Position numbers and translations under genes: made by a program. The notes beneath the pieces are model-generated. The model was not told where the DNA came from and ran no database searches. It saw nothing but the letters and a program-made list of their open reading frames with translations. Below are positions 29,572-39,986 of a stretch of DNA of 64,000 nt, one piece after another. Every line of letters begins with the position of its first letter. The stretch's first letter is position 1. The stretch is from Acidobacteriota bacterium (lineage in GTDB: Bacteria > Actinomycetota > Acidimicrobiia > Acidimicrobiales > RAAP-2). The stretch is from assembly GCA_018970215.1 (NCBI GenBank), contig JAGWWX010000002.1, positions 1 through 64,000 on the forward strand, in the 5' to 3' direction.

Positions 29572-30735
29572 GTGGAGCGGGTGGTCATCGTCGGAGCGTC
29601 GCTTGCCGGTGTGCGCACGGCCAGTGCTCTGCGCCGCGAAGGTTTCACCGGAAACATCACCCTGATTGGTGATGAGCCGCATCGTCCCTACGACCGACCG
29701 CCACTGAGTAAGCAAGTACTGCAGGGGAAGTGGGGCGACGACAAGACACTTCTTCTGACAGTCGAGCAGACTGAAGAGCTCAACGCCGAATGGATTTTGG
29801 GCGACGCGGCCCAGCACTTGGACGTGGCATCGCGCAGTGTTCACACAGCGTCAGGTCGCGAGGTGAAGGGAACATCCATCGTGATTGCCACGGGGACTCG
29901 TGCACGCCGCCTGCCATTTTCCGCCGATAACGACGTTTTTGCGATGCGCACCCTTGACGATGCACGCCGTCTCGTTGCGGCGTGCGACGCTCTCCCGGCT
30001 CACGCCACGGTGGCCGTGATCGGTGGGGGTTTTATCGGTGCGGAAGTGGCGACGGCACTGCACGCGCGCGAGTTGCGCCCCATCGTGATTGAGGCGCAAG
30101 TTCGGCCCTTGCAGGGGATCCTCGGCGACGTGGTGGCGACGTGGCTCGAAGGGCTGCCGGAGGCCGCCGGAATTGAACTGCGTGTTCAACAGCAAGTCAA
30201 TGACGTGGTCCGGCACAAAAACGGATTCCTCATTACGACACCTCACGACGCGCTCGAAGCAGACCTCGTCGTGGTAGGAGTTGGTGCGGTACCCAACATC
30301 GAGTGGCTCCACGACTCCGGCCTGAACCTCCAACGTGGGCTTGTAGTGGACGAGTTTCTGGAAGCGGCTCCCGGCGTGTGGGGTGCGGGCGACGTGGCGG
30401 TCTTTCCGTATCACTCGGCCGGGGAAAGTGATTTTGTCCGAATTGAGCACTGGCAGATTGCGAACGACCACGCTTCCTACGTTGCTCGCTCCATCGTTGC
30501 CGGATCGGATCAACCGTTCCGAACCGTGCCGTACTTTTGGAGCGATCAGTACGGTAAGAAGATTCAGATGTTGGGACACCCTCGACCAAGCGATGAGGTT
30601 GAGTTGGTCTCCGGTTCACCCCACGAGGGGAAATGGTTGGCGCACTATCGCCGCCATGGGGCGGTAACGGGCGTGGTTGCGCTGAACAATGCCCGCGAGC
30701 TCATGCTCTCTCGTCCGCTCTTGGAGAGCGTCTAG
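29572..30735 (+). CDS. NAD(P)/FAD-dependent oxidoreductase, ferredoxin reductase-like
   Basis: VVIVGASLAGVRTASALRREGFTGNITLIGDEPHRPYDRPPLSK, VIGGGFIGAEVATAL, GVWGAGDVAVFP. Confidence 0.87.
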   Translation: MERVVIVGASLAGVRTASALRREGFTGNITLIGDEPHRPYDRPPLSKQVLQGKWGDDKTLLLTVEQTEELNAEWILGDAAQHLDVASRSVHTASGREVKGTSIVIATGTRARRLPFSADNDVFAMRTLDDARRLVAACDALPAHATVAVIGGGFIGAEVATALHARELRPIVIEAQVRPLQGILGDVVATWLEGLPEAAGIELRVQQQVNDVVRHKNGFLITTPHDALEADLVVVGVGAVPNIEWLHDSGLNLQRGLVVDEFLEAAPGVWGAGDVAVFPYHSAGESDFVRIEHWQIANDHASYVARSIVAGSDQPFRTVPYFWSDQYGKKIQMLGHPRPSDEVELVSGSPHEGKWLAHYRRHGAVTGVVALNNARELMLSRPLLESV

Positions 30736-32186
30736 AAACTGACGGACGACAGGTCGGGCAGGGTCTTCTCCGCACGGCGCACGGCGTCGTGCCAACGTTC
30801 GCGGTTCGTTCGGCGAGTCGCCTCGTCAAGAGTGGCCGTGACCGCGGCTCGCGCATTCCACAGTGTCCCCACTTCAGCCACGTTGAGTTCCGATGCGGCC
30901 ACAAGCGCCATCAGACCGGCACCACGTGTCGTGGACTCCACTTCAGAGGAAATCTCGACTACTCGGCCCGAAGCGTTGGCCAGCGCTTCCATGAGGAAAT
31001 CGTTACGCGTCATACCGCCGTCCACGCGAACTGAGTCGATGGCGATGCCCGTCTCCGCCTCGGCCGCTTCGATGAGGTCGACGGCATTGTGTGCAATGCC
31101 TTCTAGAACGGCGCGAACGAGATGAGCCTTTGACGAGCCACGCGTGAGGCCGAAGAATGCTCCACGGGCACCAAAGTCCCACTGCGGTGTCCCGAGACCC
31201 AGGAGTGCAGGCACAAACATCACTCCATCCGAGGACTGCACAGATCGGGCGATCGCGTCGGTCTCCGCTGCGTCCGAAATAACGCCAAGGTCGTCACGTA
31301 ACCACTCGATGCACGTGCCAGCGCTCAACGTGATCGCCTCCACACCCCAGTCGATGCGGTCGCTGGTGCTGAATATTGGTGTCGGAAAGCACCCGGACTC
31401 AAATCGGTTCAATGCGTCAGGCGCTTGGCGATCAGTTCGCTGCTCAAGGATTGAACCGGTACCAAACGTCACCTTCGTTTGGCCGACCGAGATGCAGTTT
31501 TGCCCAAACAGTGAAGCGGGTTGGTCGCCCACGAGGGCCGTAATAGCGGGGCTCCCTGGCAGTGCGGCGGCGTGACCTAAGAATCCCGCGGTCGGCACAA
31601 TGGCTGGCAACATTTCAGTGCGTAGGCCGAGGAGTCGAACGGTGTCGTCGTTGTAACTAGAAAGGTCGTTATTGATCAGACCGGAAAGCCCGATATTGGA
31701 GTGATCACTGACGTGCAGGGCACCGTTACTTAGAACGAATGCAATCCACGTATCGAGAGAACCGACGCGGATATCACCAGCGGGTTGACCGAGGTTCTCC
31801 CACAACCATTTGGCTTTTGTCGCCATCTGGTTGGGGGCAACGCGTAGGCCTTCGGGTTGAAGTAGGAGGCAGTCAAAAACAGTCCGGAGGTCCTGCCAAC
31901 CCAATGCGGGCCCGAGTGCCTGACGTGTTCTCGCGTCAAAGAGAACGGTTGTTTGGCGCTGATTCGCGATACCCACCACGTCCGCGGATCCGCCGGCCTT
32001 CAATGTGGAGAGAGCACACTCGAGGGTGAGGGCCGCAATCTCGTTGGCGTCAAGCTCGACCTCGCCCGGTTGGGGAGACTGCACCGTGAGGGGGCGTTGA
32101 ACGACGTGAGAGACCCGTCCATCAGTCGAGACGAGCGCCGTGCGCAGTGACGTCGTTCCGATGTCGACAACGAGGGCGGTCACCAC
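30732..32186 (-). CDS. glpK: FGGY-family carbohydrate kinase, glycerol kinase-like
   Basis: VVDIGTTSLRTALV, IANQRQTTVLFD, LVGDQPASLFGQNC, KVTFGTGSILEQRT, VDGGMTRNDFLMEALAN. Confidence 0.78.
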   Translation of the reverse strand: MVTALVVDIGTTSLRTALVSTDGRVSHVVQRPLTVQSPQPGEVELDANEIAALTLECALSTLKAGGSADVVGIANQRQTTVLFDARTRQALGPALGWQDLRTVFDCLLLQPEGLRVAPNQMATKAKWLWENLGQPAGDIRVGSLDTWIAFVLSNGALHVSDHSNIGLSGLINNDLSSYNDDTVRLLGLRTEMLPAIVPTAGFLGHAAALPGSPAITALVGDQPASLFGQNCISVGQTKVTFGTGSILEQRTDRQAPDALNRFESGCFPTPIFSTSDRIDWGVEAITLSAGTCIEWLRDDLGVISDAAETDAIARSVQSSDGVMFVPALLGLGTPQWDFGARGAFFGLTRGSSKAHLVRAVLEGIAHNAVDLIEAAEAETGIAIDSVRVDGGMTRNDFLMEALANASGRVVEISSEVESTTRGAGLMALVAASELNVAEVGTLWNARAAVTATLDEATRRTNRERWHDAVRRAEKTLPDLSSVSF

Positions 32187-33634
32187 GCGACGCCTCCGAG
32201 TCCAAGCACACCGGGATTCAAAATATGGTGCGGGTCAAGCGAATCCTTGATTCGAGCCAGTACGTCAAATCCTGACCCCAGGGCATCGGGTACGAATCGT
32301 GCCCGGTTGCGCCCCACCCCGTGATGGTGAGAGAGCGCCCCGCCGTGCTCCAGCACCGCCGCGCTCGCCGCGTCCCAGACAGAGCGGTAGTAACCCTCGA
32401 GATCACTTTCCGGTCGTCCAGCAAACGTGAAGTACAGGCACGCACCATCTTGATACGCGTGACTTTGGTGCATGGTTGCCGTCACCGAACTCGGGACCGC
32501 CAAGATGGCGGCAGTGACGGCCTCGTAAATCGGCATCAACGTTGACCACGGCCCCGCAATTTCTATGGTGTCGACCACGATGTCGCGAGACCATAAGGGT
32601 GTTAAGGCGCTGACGTTGTTGCGATGCTCTAACCAGTGGTGGACGACAGAGTCATCTTCTCTTTGCGCACCGACACACTCTTCACTCACAATCTTCATTG
32701 TCGTAGCGACGTACTCAACCTCTCCTTCGTCGAGTACTACGAGTGCGCAGCGGTCAAGGTGAAAGTTACGTTGTGACTCGGGCACGTCGTAGAGACGAAG
32801 TACCGCAGGGCGGGCGTCTCGTTGAATGATGCGACGACACGCCTCAAGACCATCGTGAACCGAAGCAAAACTGTACGCAGCGATCTCTCGATAGTCGGCG
32901 TGGCGTCGGAGTGTCAGTGTGGCACTGGTAATGATGCCGAGCGTCCCCTCGCTTCCGACAAACACCTGAGTGAGATCCGGTCCGACCGCCGCACGCGGTC
33001 CGCGATTTCCGGTAGTGACAATTGTTCCATCGGCCAATACGACGGTGAGACCTCGCACGATGTCTTCAATTTTTCCGTATCGATTCGACAACTGACCGGC
33101 GCCCCGGCAGGCGAGCCAACCGCCGACCGTGGCGAGATCAAAAGACTGTGGAAAATGGCCAACGGTGAGACCGCGTTCTTGCAGATAGTTCTCGAGGTCT
33201 GGCCCGAAGCAACCGCTTTCGACCGTGACGGTCATCGACTCTTCATCGATCGTCACGATGGAGTTCATCTTCGTGAGGTCTAGGGCAATGCCACCGGTGG
33301 CAGGAATCGCTCCGCCGACGACGCCACTTCGCCCACCCTGTGGTGTGACCGGTACTCGATGCTCATTGGCAATTCGCAGGACGGCCGCCACCTCTTCCGT
33401 CGTCACGGGCTGCACCACGACGCCGGGCAGAGCGGGAACCTCTCCGTGGGCGGCCCACCCGATGGTGAGCGGCCACCAATCGCGACCGTGGTCGTGCCGT
33501 TGATCGGCGTCGAGAGTGAAATGAATTCCTCGCTCCGTGAGTGAGTGAATCACTTCAGCGGGGAGAGATTCTCCGGCAAAGCGCACTCGCAAGTCGCCGG
33601 AAGGGAGTGCAATCGGCATCGTTGGCTCAGTCAT
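32180..33634 (-). CDS. FAD-binding oxidoreductase, alkyldihydroxyacetonephosphate synthase (AGPS)-like
   Basis: PGVVVQPVTTEEVAAVLRIANEHRVPVTPQGGRSGVVGGA, GSEGTLGIITSATL, SHAYQDGACLYFTFAG, GGALSHHHGVGRNRARF. Confidence 0.78.
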   Translation of the reverse strand: MTEPTMPIALPSGDLRVRFAGESLPAEVIHSLTERGIHFTLDADQRHDHGRDWWPLTIGWAAHGEVPALPGVVVQPVTTEEVAAVLRIANEHRVPVTPQGGRSGVVGGAIPATGGIALDLTKMNSIVTIDEESMTVTVESGCFGPDLENYLQERGLTVGHFPQSFDLATVGGWLACRGAGQLSNRYGKIEDIVRGLTVVLADGTIVTTGNRGPRAAVGPDLTQVFVGSEGTLGIITSATLTLRRHADYREIAAYSFASVHDGLEACRRIIQRDARPAVLRLYDVPESQRNFHLDRCALVVLDEGEVEYVATTMKIVSEECVGAQREDDSVVHHWLEHRNNVSALTPLWSRDIVVDTIEIAGPWSTLMPIYEAVTAAILAVPSSVTATMHQSHAYQDGACLYFTFAGRPESDLEGYYRSVWDAASAAVLEHGGALSHHHGVGRNRARFVPDALGSGFDVLARIKDSLDPHHILNPGVLGLGGVAW

Positions 33635-33640
33635 CGCAAC

Positions 33641-35281
33641 CTACAAGCGCAGTCCGGCGTGCGCGAACTCACTCGCCACCATTGATTGGAAGGCCGCCAC
33701 TTCACGATTGACATCATCAGAGCTCCATTTCATGACCGGTGCAACGAGCTGGGCAATCTCTGGCGCTGCGGCCAGTGTGGCCCGAGCATCTTGAATGTGT
33801 GCGCGGCATCGTCGACTCAAAATGTCGATAAGTGACGTCGCCAATTCATACTCGGCTGAGTACAGCAGTTCGGCTTTGGTGTAGGGGAGCCCGCTGATGG
33901 CCGGCGTTGCGAGGCTGGGATCCTTGTCAATCATCGCGAGAATCACCTGGCGCTCCGTACCAAATCGTTGGTAGAGGTGGAGCTCTAGGCCCGTGAGATT
34001 CTTGACATTGTCGGAGCGTGAGGGAGCGCCGAATAGTCGCAAGTTTGTGGTTCGCGTGGGCTTCATGCGACCCACTTTCTTGTGGACTTCCTTCATGGCA
34101 TCTTCGGCCATCGCTCGGTAGGTTGTCCACTTGCCGCCCGTGACATGAATCATTCCATCGCGTGTGACGTGTACCTGGTGGCGACGGGAGAGATCGGAAG
34201 TTCTTTCACGAAGTTTCTTGCCATCCTTGGGGGCGATGAGTGGTCGGAGACCCGCCCAGACTCCCGTGATGTCATCTGTCGTGAGGTGCGACGATGTTGA
34301 CGCATTAACAGCGGCGAGCAGGTATGCCACGTCTCCGGCGTCGCAGAACGGTGCGGAAATGTCGCCTTCGAATGGCGTATCGGTCGTGCCGACGAATGTG
34401 TAGGGCGCTTCTTCGAAGGGAACGACAAAAATACTTCTACGGTCACCGGGGACAGCGAGAACCGCCGCGACGTCGGCGGGCAGGCGATCGGAGGGGACCG
34501 AAATGTGGACACCCTTTGCCGGCGTGATGTTCGTCGACGTGCTCTGCCCATCGAGCTCAATGATGTCGTTCACCCAAACACCGGTGGCGTTCACGACACA
34601 CTTCGTGGCGACGCGCCACTCGTCTCCCGTGAGCTCGTCGCGCACCATCACACCGTCGACACGTCCGACCGCAGAGTGAGTGAATGCAATGGCGCGTACG
34701 TAGTTCGCAACCGCAGCCCCAAAGGGCTCAGCAGCCGTTCGGGCCAAAGTCAGCGCGACGCGAGCATCGTCACCCCGAGCATCGAAATAAAGAAAACCGG
34801 CAACGAGGCGCTCAACATTGAGGGTAGGTAGGTGTCGGAGAGCTTGCTGTCGCGAAACTTTCCGGTACTTCTTCCCGATTCGCCATCCACCAGTCATGTC
34901 GTAGAGCCGTAGAGCCGATGAGTAACCCTTAACGAGTGCTTTTGATACAGCTCCGTTCTTGCCGAATAGAGGAATTAAGAAGGGCAGAATCCGCACGAGG
35001 TGCGGAGCATTCTTCAAGAGTCGCTGACGCTCGTGAAGGTTTTCGTAGACGAGTCGGAATTCGCGTTGTTGGAGGTATCGAAGTCCTCCGTGCACCATTT
35101 TTGAGGACTTAGATGACGTCCCGGCCGCAATATCGGCGCTATCAATAAGGGCAACGCGAAGACCTCGGTGTGCGGCGTCCACCGCAACGCCCGCCCCGGT
35201 CATTCCTGCGCCAATTACCACAACATCAAACGATTCGTTTCGTAGACGTCCAAGGGAGGTGGGGCGGTGGAAGGTATTCAC
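33641..35281 (-). CDS. glpD: Glycerol-3-phosphate dehydrogenase/oxidase
   Basis: VVVIGAGMTGAGVAVDAAHRGLRVALIDSADIAAGTSSKSSKMVHGGLRYLQQREFRLVYENLHERQRLLKNAPHLV; KGVHISV; IHVTGGKWTTYRAMAEDAM. Confidence 0.92.
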   Translation of the reverse strand: MNTFHRPTSLGRLRNESFDVVVIGAGMTGAGVAVDAAHRGLRVALIDSADIAAGTSSKSSKMVHGGLRYLQQREFRLVYENLHERQRLLKNAPHLVRILPFLIPLFGKNGAVSKALVKGYSSALRLYDMTGGWRIGKKYRKVSRQQALRHLPTLNVERLVAGFLYFDARGDDARVALTLARTAAEPFGAAVANYVRAIAFTHSAVGRVDGVMVRDELTGDEWRVATKCVVNATGVWVNDIIELDGQSTSTNITPAKGVHISVPSDRLPADVAAVLAVPGDRRSIFVVPFEEAPYTFVGTTDTPFEGDISAPFCDAGDVAYLLAAVNASTSSHLTTDDITGVWAGLRPLIAPKDGKKLRERTSDLSRRHQVHVTRDGMIHVTGGKWTTYRAMAEDAMKEVHKKVGRMKPTRTTNLRLFGAPSRSDNVKNLTGLELHLYQRFGTERQVILAMIDKDPSLATPAISGLPYTKAELLYSAEYELATSLIDILSRRCRAHIQDARATLAAAPEIAQLVAPVMKWSSDDVNREVAAFQSMVASEFAHAGLRL

Positions 35282-35344
35282 CCCTCCATGTTGGCACAGC
35301 GGAGGAGTGGGAATAACTCCCCGAAACTCCGATAAGTTGCCGCT

Positions 35345-36520
35345 ATGGACTTTTCGCTAACCCCCGAACTCGAAGCCCTTCAGGCAACCGTCCGAAAGCT
35401 CGCCGTTGACAAGATCAAGCCTCGGGCGAGAGAAATTGACGCGACGGGCAAATATCCGCAAGACATCTTTGATGCATTCCGTGATGCCGACCTCCTGGGG
35501 CTGTGTATTCCGGAAGAGTACGGCGGCTCGGGCGCTGGAATTATGGGACTGACGCTGGCGATTGAAGAAGTGACGAAATATTCGAACGTCACTGGATTAA
35601 TGCTGCTCTTAACGCGCCTTCCCACGGGCCCGATCATGATCGCAGGCTCCGAGGAACAAAAACTGCAGTATCTTCCCGATATCGCTTCCGGGCGCCGCCG
35701 CGCAGCCTTTGCTCTAAGCGAACCAGGCGGGGGATCTGACGTCGCGGGAATGCAGACGCGAGCCACGCCCGATCCTGACGTTGACGGTGGCTGGATTCTC
35801 AACGGGACGAAGTGTTGGATTTCAGGTGTTTCGCAAGCCGACTGGTTCACCGTTTTCGCCAAGACCGGCGATCCGGGATCGAGACTGCACGATTCCATCA
35901 CGGGCTTCATCGTTGAAGCATCCTCGGAGGGCGTGGAGAGACCGCGCGTGGACCGCAAAATGGGCGTGCGGGGAGTTGATACCGGTGAACTTGTCCTAAA
36001 TAATGTTCGCGTTGGTCCACAGAATGTGATTGGCGCTATCGGAGGGTTCCGCTTAGCGATGCTGGGGCTCAACGCGATGCGACCGATAGTCGCTGCACGA
36101 GGAATCGGGCTCGCCGAAGGTGCACTGATGTACGCCACTGAGTACATCAAGAGTCGACCTGCGTTCGGTGGCAATCTCGCTCAATTCCAGGGCCTCCAGT
36201 GGGAGATTGCCAAGATGTCGACAGAGATTGAAGCGGCGCGACTGTTGACGTACCGATCGGCTTGGTTGGCCGATCAAGGGAAGTTCACGAAGGAGTACGT
36301 GCCATATCTCTCCATGGCGAAGTACTACGCCACCGAAGTGGGAGTGAAGGCATCGGGCCTGGCATTACAGCTTCTCGGCGCGGCCGGCTACATGGAAGAT
36401 CACCCCACGGAACAGTGGTATCGCGACGCAAAACAGCTCACCATCGTGGAAGGTACGAGCCAAATTCAACTGGGTTTGATTGCTAAGGGAGTGCTGAGTC
36501 ACGACCTGTGGTGGGATTAG
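35345..36520 (+). CDS. Acyl-CoA dehydrogenase
   Basis: FALSEPGGGSDVAGMQTRA, NGTKCWISGVSQADWFTVFAKTGD, ARGIGLAEGAL, YRDAKQLTIVEGTSQIQLGLIAKGVL. Confidence 0.92.
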   Translation: MDFSLTPELEALQATVRKLAVDKIKPRAREIDATGKYPQDIFDAFRDADLLGLCIPEEYGGSGAGIMGLTLAIEEVTKYSNVTGLMLLLTRLPTGPIMIAGSEEQKLQYLPDIASGRRRAAFALSEPGGGSDVAGMQTRATPDPDVDGGWILNGTKCWISGVSQADWFTVFAKTGDPGSRLHDSITGFIVEASSEGVERPRVDRKMGVRGVDTGELVLNNVRVGPQNVIGAIGGFRLAMLGLNAMRPIVAARGIGLAEGALMYATEYIKSRPAFGGNLAQFQGLQWEIAKMSTEIEAARLLTYRSAWLADQGKFTKEYVPYLSMAKYYATEVGVKASGLALQLLGAAGYMEDHPTEQWYRDAKQLTIVEGTSQIQLGLIAKGVLSHDLWWD

Positions 36521-37552
36521 ATGAACCTGACTTCCGATGTTCTCGCTGACCTGCTTAAAGGGGTGTCGCTGACTCGAGCCGAAGCATGCGACGTTCTAGC
36601 GTCGGTCCTTCGGGGTGAGATTGATCCAGCGGTCATCGCAAGTTTCTTAACGTTGCTCGCTCAACGTGGCGAGACAACGGAGGAGATGACAGGTTTTGTC
36701 GACGCCATGCTGGCGGCATCGGAGGGGGCGGACGTTCCGGCCGATGCGATGGATATCGTCGGGACTGGTGGTGATCGAAGTCACTCCGTGAATATTTCCA
36801 CGATGGCCGCACTCACCGTCGCCGCGTGCGGTGTTCCCGTGGCCAAGCACGGTAATCGTGCCGCGAGTTCATCGGTCGGTACCGCCGACGTTTTGGAGGG
36901 TGTTGGCGTCAATATCGATATCGATGGATCAACGGTCGCGCGATGCGTGCGAGAAGCGGGCATGGGGTTTTTCTTTGCCCAGCGATTTCATCCCGGTTTG
37001 CGCCATCTCGGACCAATCCGTCGGGCGCTCGGCTTTCCGACGGCATTCAATGTGCTGGGGCCACTCGCAAATCCTGGACGTGTACAACGCCTCCTCATCG
37101 GAGTAGCGAATGCGGAGATGATGCCAAAGATGGCCTCCGTTCTCGCTGCGCGAAACGTTGAGAAAGCGACGCTACTTCGTAGTGACGACGGTCTCGACGA
37201 ACTCTCGTTGGGAGCATCGGCCACCTTGGTAGAAGTCGCCCACGGCGAAATTACGCACCGGCGCCTTGACGCCGGTGCACTACTCGGAGTTCACCGCCAA
37301 GTGGAGGAGATCCGTGGGGGAGACCGAGCAACCAACGTCGGCATCCTGGAGGACTTTGTCAGCGGCAAGGAAGGTGCCGTCTTTGACGTCGTCACGGCCA
37401 ACGCAGCACTCGCTCTGTGTGTAGCTGGCACCACTCCCTCGTTGGGCGATGGATTCGATGCCGCGCGGTCGGCGGTGCGCAGCGGTGGTGCGGCCAAGGT
37501 GCTGCGGCGACTTATTGAAGTGTCAAATGGACTTAGTCCATCAAACGCGTGA
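36521..37552 (+). CDS. trpD: Anthranilate phosphoribosyltransferase
   Basis: DIVGTGGDRSHSVNISTMAALTVAACGVPVAKHGNRAASSSVGTADVLEGVGVNI, FFFAQRFHPGLRHLGPIRRALGFPTAFNVLGPLANP. Confidence 0.92.
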   Translation: MNLTSDVLADLLKGVSLTRAEACDVLASVLRGEIDPAVIASFLTLLAQRGETTEEMTGFVDAMLAASEGADVPADAMDIVGTGGDRSHSVNISTMAALTVAACGVPVAKHGNRAASSSVGTADVLEGVGVNIDIDGSTVARCVREAGMGFFFAQRFHPGLRHLGPIRRALGFPTAFNVLGPLANPGRVQRLLIGVANAEMMPKMASVLAARNVEKATLLRSDDGLDELSLGASATLVEVAHGEITHRRLDAGALLGVHRQVEEIRGGDRATNVGILEDFVSGKEGAVFDVVTANAALALCVAGTTPSLGDGFDAARSAVRSGGAAKVLRRLIEVSNGLSPSNA

Positions 37553-38525
37553 GAGCACCTCGGCTCGGCTCAACAGACCACGTCCGGTGACCAGGAAGTG
37601 AGATATCGACACCTGCGTCGTGCAGCGCGAGAAGACAGCCACCGAACCCACCGCCCATAAGGCGGACTCCATGAACTCCGCTCAACGAAGTCACGGTCTC
37701 CACAAGGCTGTCGATCGCTGGGAGTGAGACGTCAAAATCGTCGCGAAGGCTGGCGTGCGACTGAGTCAGGAGCTGGCCGGCCCACACGATGTCATCGGTG
37801 TGCATCGCGACGAGAAAATCGTGGACTCTTTGATTCTCACTCACGACATGACGCGCCCTCGCTTGGAGTGGAGCCGGAAGACTGCGAATCGAGGCACTAT
37901 CGATAGTGCTCCACGATCCAACGCGCTCGATAATTTGCTGACACTCCATGCGTCGCTCCGCATATCCCGTGTGGCTCAGCACTCGTTCGACTTCCGAGTG
38001 CATAACCGTAAACCTCCACGAACTAGGTAGAGGGTGGTGCTCGGTCGTTAGGTCGGCAAAGTTAATCAACGTGGCCGCGTGTGCGATGCCCCCGAGCGTT
38101 GCGATTTGATCAAGGAGTCCGACATTGCTACCTACGTCTGCTTCGCAGGCTTGGACAAATCGTGCCATGCTGAGCAGATCGCCTCTGACACCGAGCGCGA
38201 GGGCGAGGGCGCCAAGGTAGGCCGCCGACGACGAAAGTCCCGCACCGTCAGGCAGTGTGCTAGTGACCTCCAAGGTGACTCCACCTCGTGGCGCGCGCCG
38301 ACATACCGCGGCCGCCATTCGAATTGACAGTTCCGATGAATCGGTGACATCAATTCTCTCGGCGCGACCCCCGTCGAGATGTATCCACGTTTGTGAATCG
38401 GTCCGACCATGAACCTCAACGGTCACACCGAGATCTATGGCGAAGGGTAGGGCGAGTCCTTCGTTGTAGTCAGTGTGTTCGCCAATCAGATTGATCCGAC
38501 CTGGAACGAAATAGGACTCGGTCAA
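37533..38525 (-). CDS. galK: Galactokinase
   Basis: PGRINLIGEHTDYNEGLALPFAIDLG, LPDGAGLSSSAAYLGALALAL, GVRLMGGGFGGCLLAL. Confidence 0.88.
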   Translation of the reverse strand: MTESYFVPGRINLIGEHTDYNEGLALPFAIDLGVTVEVHGRTDSQTWIHLDGGRAERIDVTDSSELSIRMAAAVCRRAPRGGVTLEVTSTLPDGAGLSSSAAYLGALALALGVRGDLLSMARFVQACEADVGSNVGLLDQIATLGGIAHAATLINFADLTTEHHPLPSSWRFTVMHSEVERVLSHTGYAERRMECQQIIERVGSWSTIDSASIRSLPAPLQARARHVVSENQRVHDFLVAMHTDDIVWAGQLLTQSHASLRDDFDVSLPAIDSLVETVTSLSGVHGVRLMGGGFGGCLLALHDAGVDISLPGHRTWSVEPSRGALTRLMD

Positions 38526-39934
38526 TCCACGACACTCCGGTCACCGGCTCGTAGCCCTTCCGCAATTCGGCGATACGCTCCCGCAACATCATCTCCCGCG
38601 GTATCGGTGGCGAGAAAAGATCCATCGTCCGCAAGCCCGTGTAAACCAAATCGCGGCTCATACGAACCCCACTCAAAATTGTCAATGAGAGTCCAGTGCC
38701 AGTAACCACGCACATCAATACCTTCATCACGTGCACGCACTAACGAACCGATGTTCGCCCGCAAGTACTTCTCACGTGTCCATCCGTCAAGTCGAGGCCA
38801 GACGCCTCGGTTGTCTCGGCGAACGCACATCCCATTTTCGACAACCCATACCGGTAGACCGTCCTGACCCGCTTCGCGGACGTAGTCCAAGAACATGTCG
38901 GGATCAGGGCGGTCGTCCCAGAGAGGCCGACCGAGTCGTCGCCAACGTCCGCCAGCAGTTCTCTTTCCCGGCAAGGTGACGTGCTCGGCAAGTGTCGGCG
39001 CGTAGTAGTCCAGTTGTGCCACATCAAGGAGTCGTGGTGTGGTGGTTCGCCGCAGCTCGTTCTCCGCCGTGGGAAAGCCCGTGGCTAGTGGAATCGTTCG
39101 AGCAAAGAGTCGACGTGCGAAGCTCTCGAGAGGGGCATAGATTCCACGTCCGCCCGGAACTTCTTGGTAGTGCCGACGTCGGCGCTCGTGAAGCCAGTCC
39201 AATCGGTCTGTGGCGTTGATCTGATAGTGATGCGCGTAGAGAGTGTCGAGCAAAAACCTGTCTAATTCATAGATTGAAAAGGAGTAGTTGTTCGTAGCGA
39301 TGACGCTCTCGGGCTGAACTGCCTTAATCCGCTGGTACCCCTGGATGTGCGCCGCGAGTAGGTGGTCAATAGTGGCGAATGTGGCGCGGGTGTCGCCTCG
39401 CTTCCCCGGCGGAAAGATTCCGTGATAGTAGGTATTAATGGCGAAGATATTGATCTCGTTGCTCGTTATCCAGTCACTGCAGAGATCCCCAAAGCGACGG
39501 ACCGCAAGTTCGTACCAGTCCGCTAGCCGGCGCCAACCAATGTCATTGATCCATGGGTCTGTACCGAGCCACTCTGGATTGGTGAAGTGATGGAGGGTGA
39601 CGAGTGGTCGAAGTCCTCTTGCGCGCACGGCGGAAAGAATCTGTCGATAGTGCTGAACGGCCGCCTCGTCGATGTGACCATCGCTGGGCTCGACCCTCGT
39701 CCATTCGATAGAGAGCCGAAAGCTGTTGAGTCCCATCGCGACAACCAAATCGAGCTGACGTTCGAAGTCCGTCCAGAACCTATTCGCGTGTCCCGAGGCG
39801 CTCGCGCGACCGGAATCCTCCCACGCTGCCCAGTTATTTCTCGGCTCCCCGGGGCCGTTGTAACCACCTTCAATTTGAAATCCAGCGGTAGCGACGCCAA
39901 AGGAGAAATCTGAAGGCCATTCCAATTTGGACAT
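38522..39934 (-). CDS. Glycoside hydrolase family 1 beta-glycosidase
   Basis: WPSDFSFGVATAGFQIEGGYNGPGEPRNNWAAWE, SFRLSIEWTRVEPSDG, PLVTLHHFTNPEWL, VVENGMC, DNFEWGSYEPRFGLHGL. Confidence 0.9.
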   Translation of the reverse strand: MSKLEWPSDFSFGVATAGFQIEGGYNGPGEPRNNWAAWEDSGRASASGHANRFWTDFERQLDLVVAMGLNSFRLSIEWTRVEPSDGHIDEAAVQHYRQILSAVRARGLRPLVTLHHFTNPEWLGTDPWINDIGWRRLADWYELAVRRFGDLCSDWITSNEINIFAINTYYHGIFPPGKRGDTRATFATIDHLLAAHIQGYQRIKAVQPESVIATNNYSFSIYELDRFLLDTLYAHHYQINATDRLDWLHERRRRHYQEVPGGRGIYAPLESFARRLFARTIPLATGFPTAENELRRTTTPRLLDVAQLDYYAPTLAEHVTLPGKRTAGGRWRRLGRPLWDDRPDPDMFLDYVREAGQDGLPVWVVENGMCVRRDNRGVWPRLDGWTREKYLRANIGSLVRARDEGIDVRGYWHWTLIDNFEWGSYEPRFGLHGLADDGSFLATDTAGDDVAGAYRRIAEGLRAGDRSVVD

Positions 39935-39986
39935 GTGCCGAGATTAGAGGGAAGAGAAGGGTATTGGGCGGTACGCTCGCTGACAT

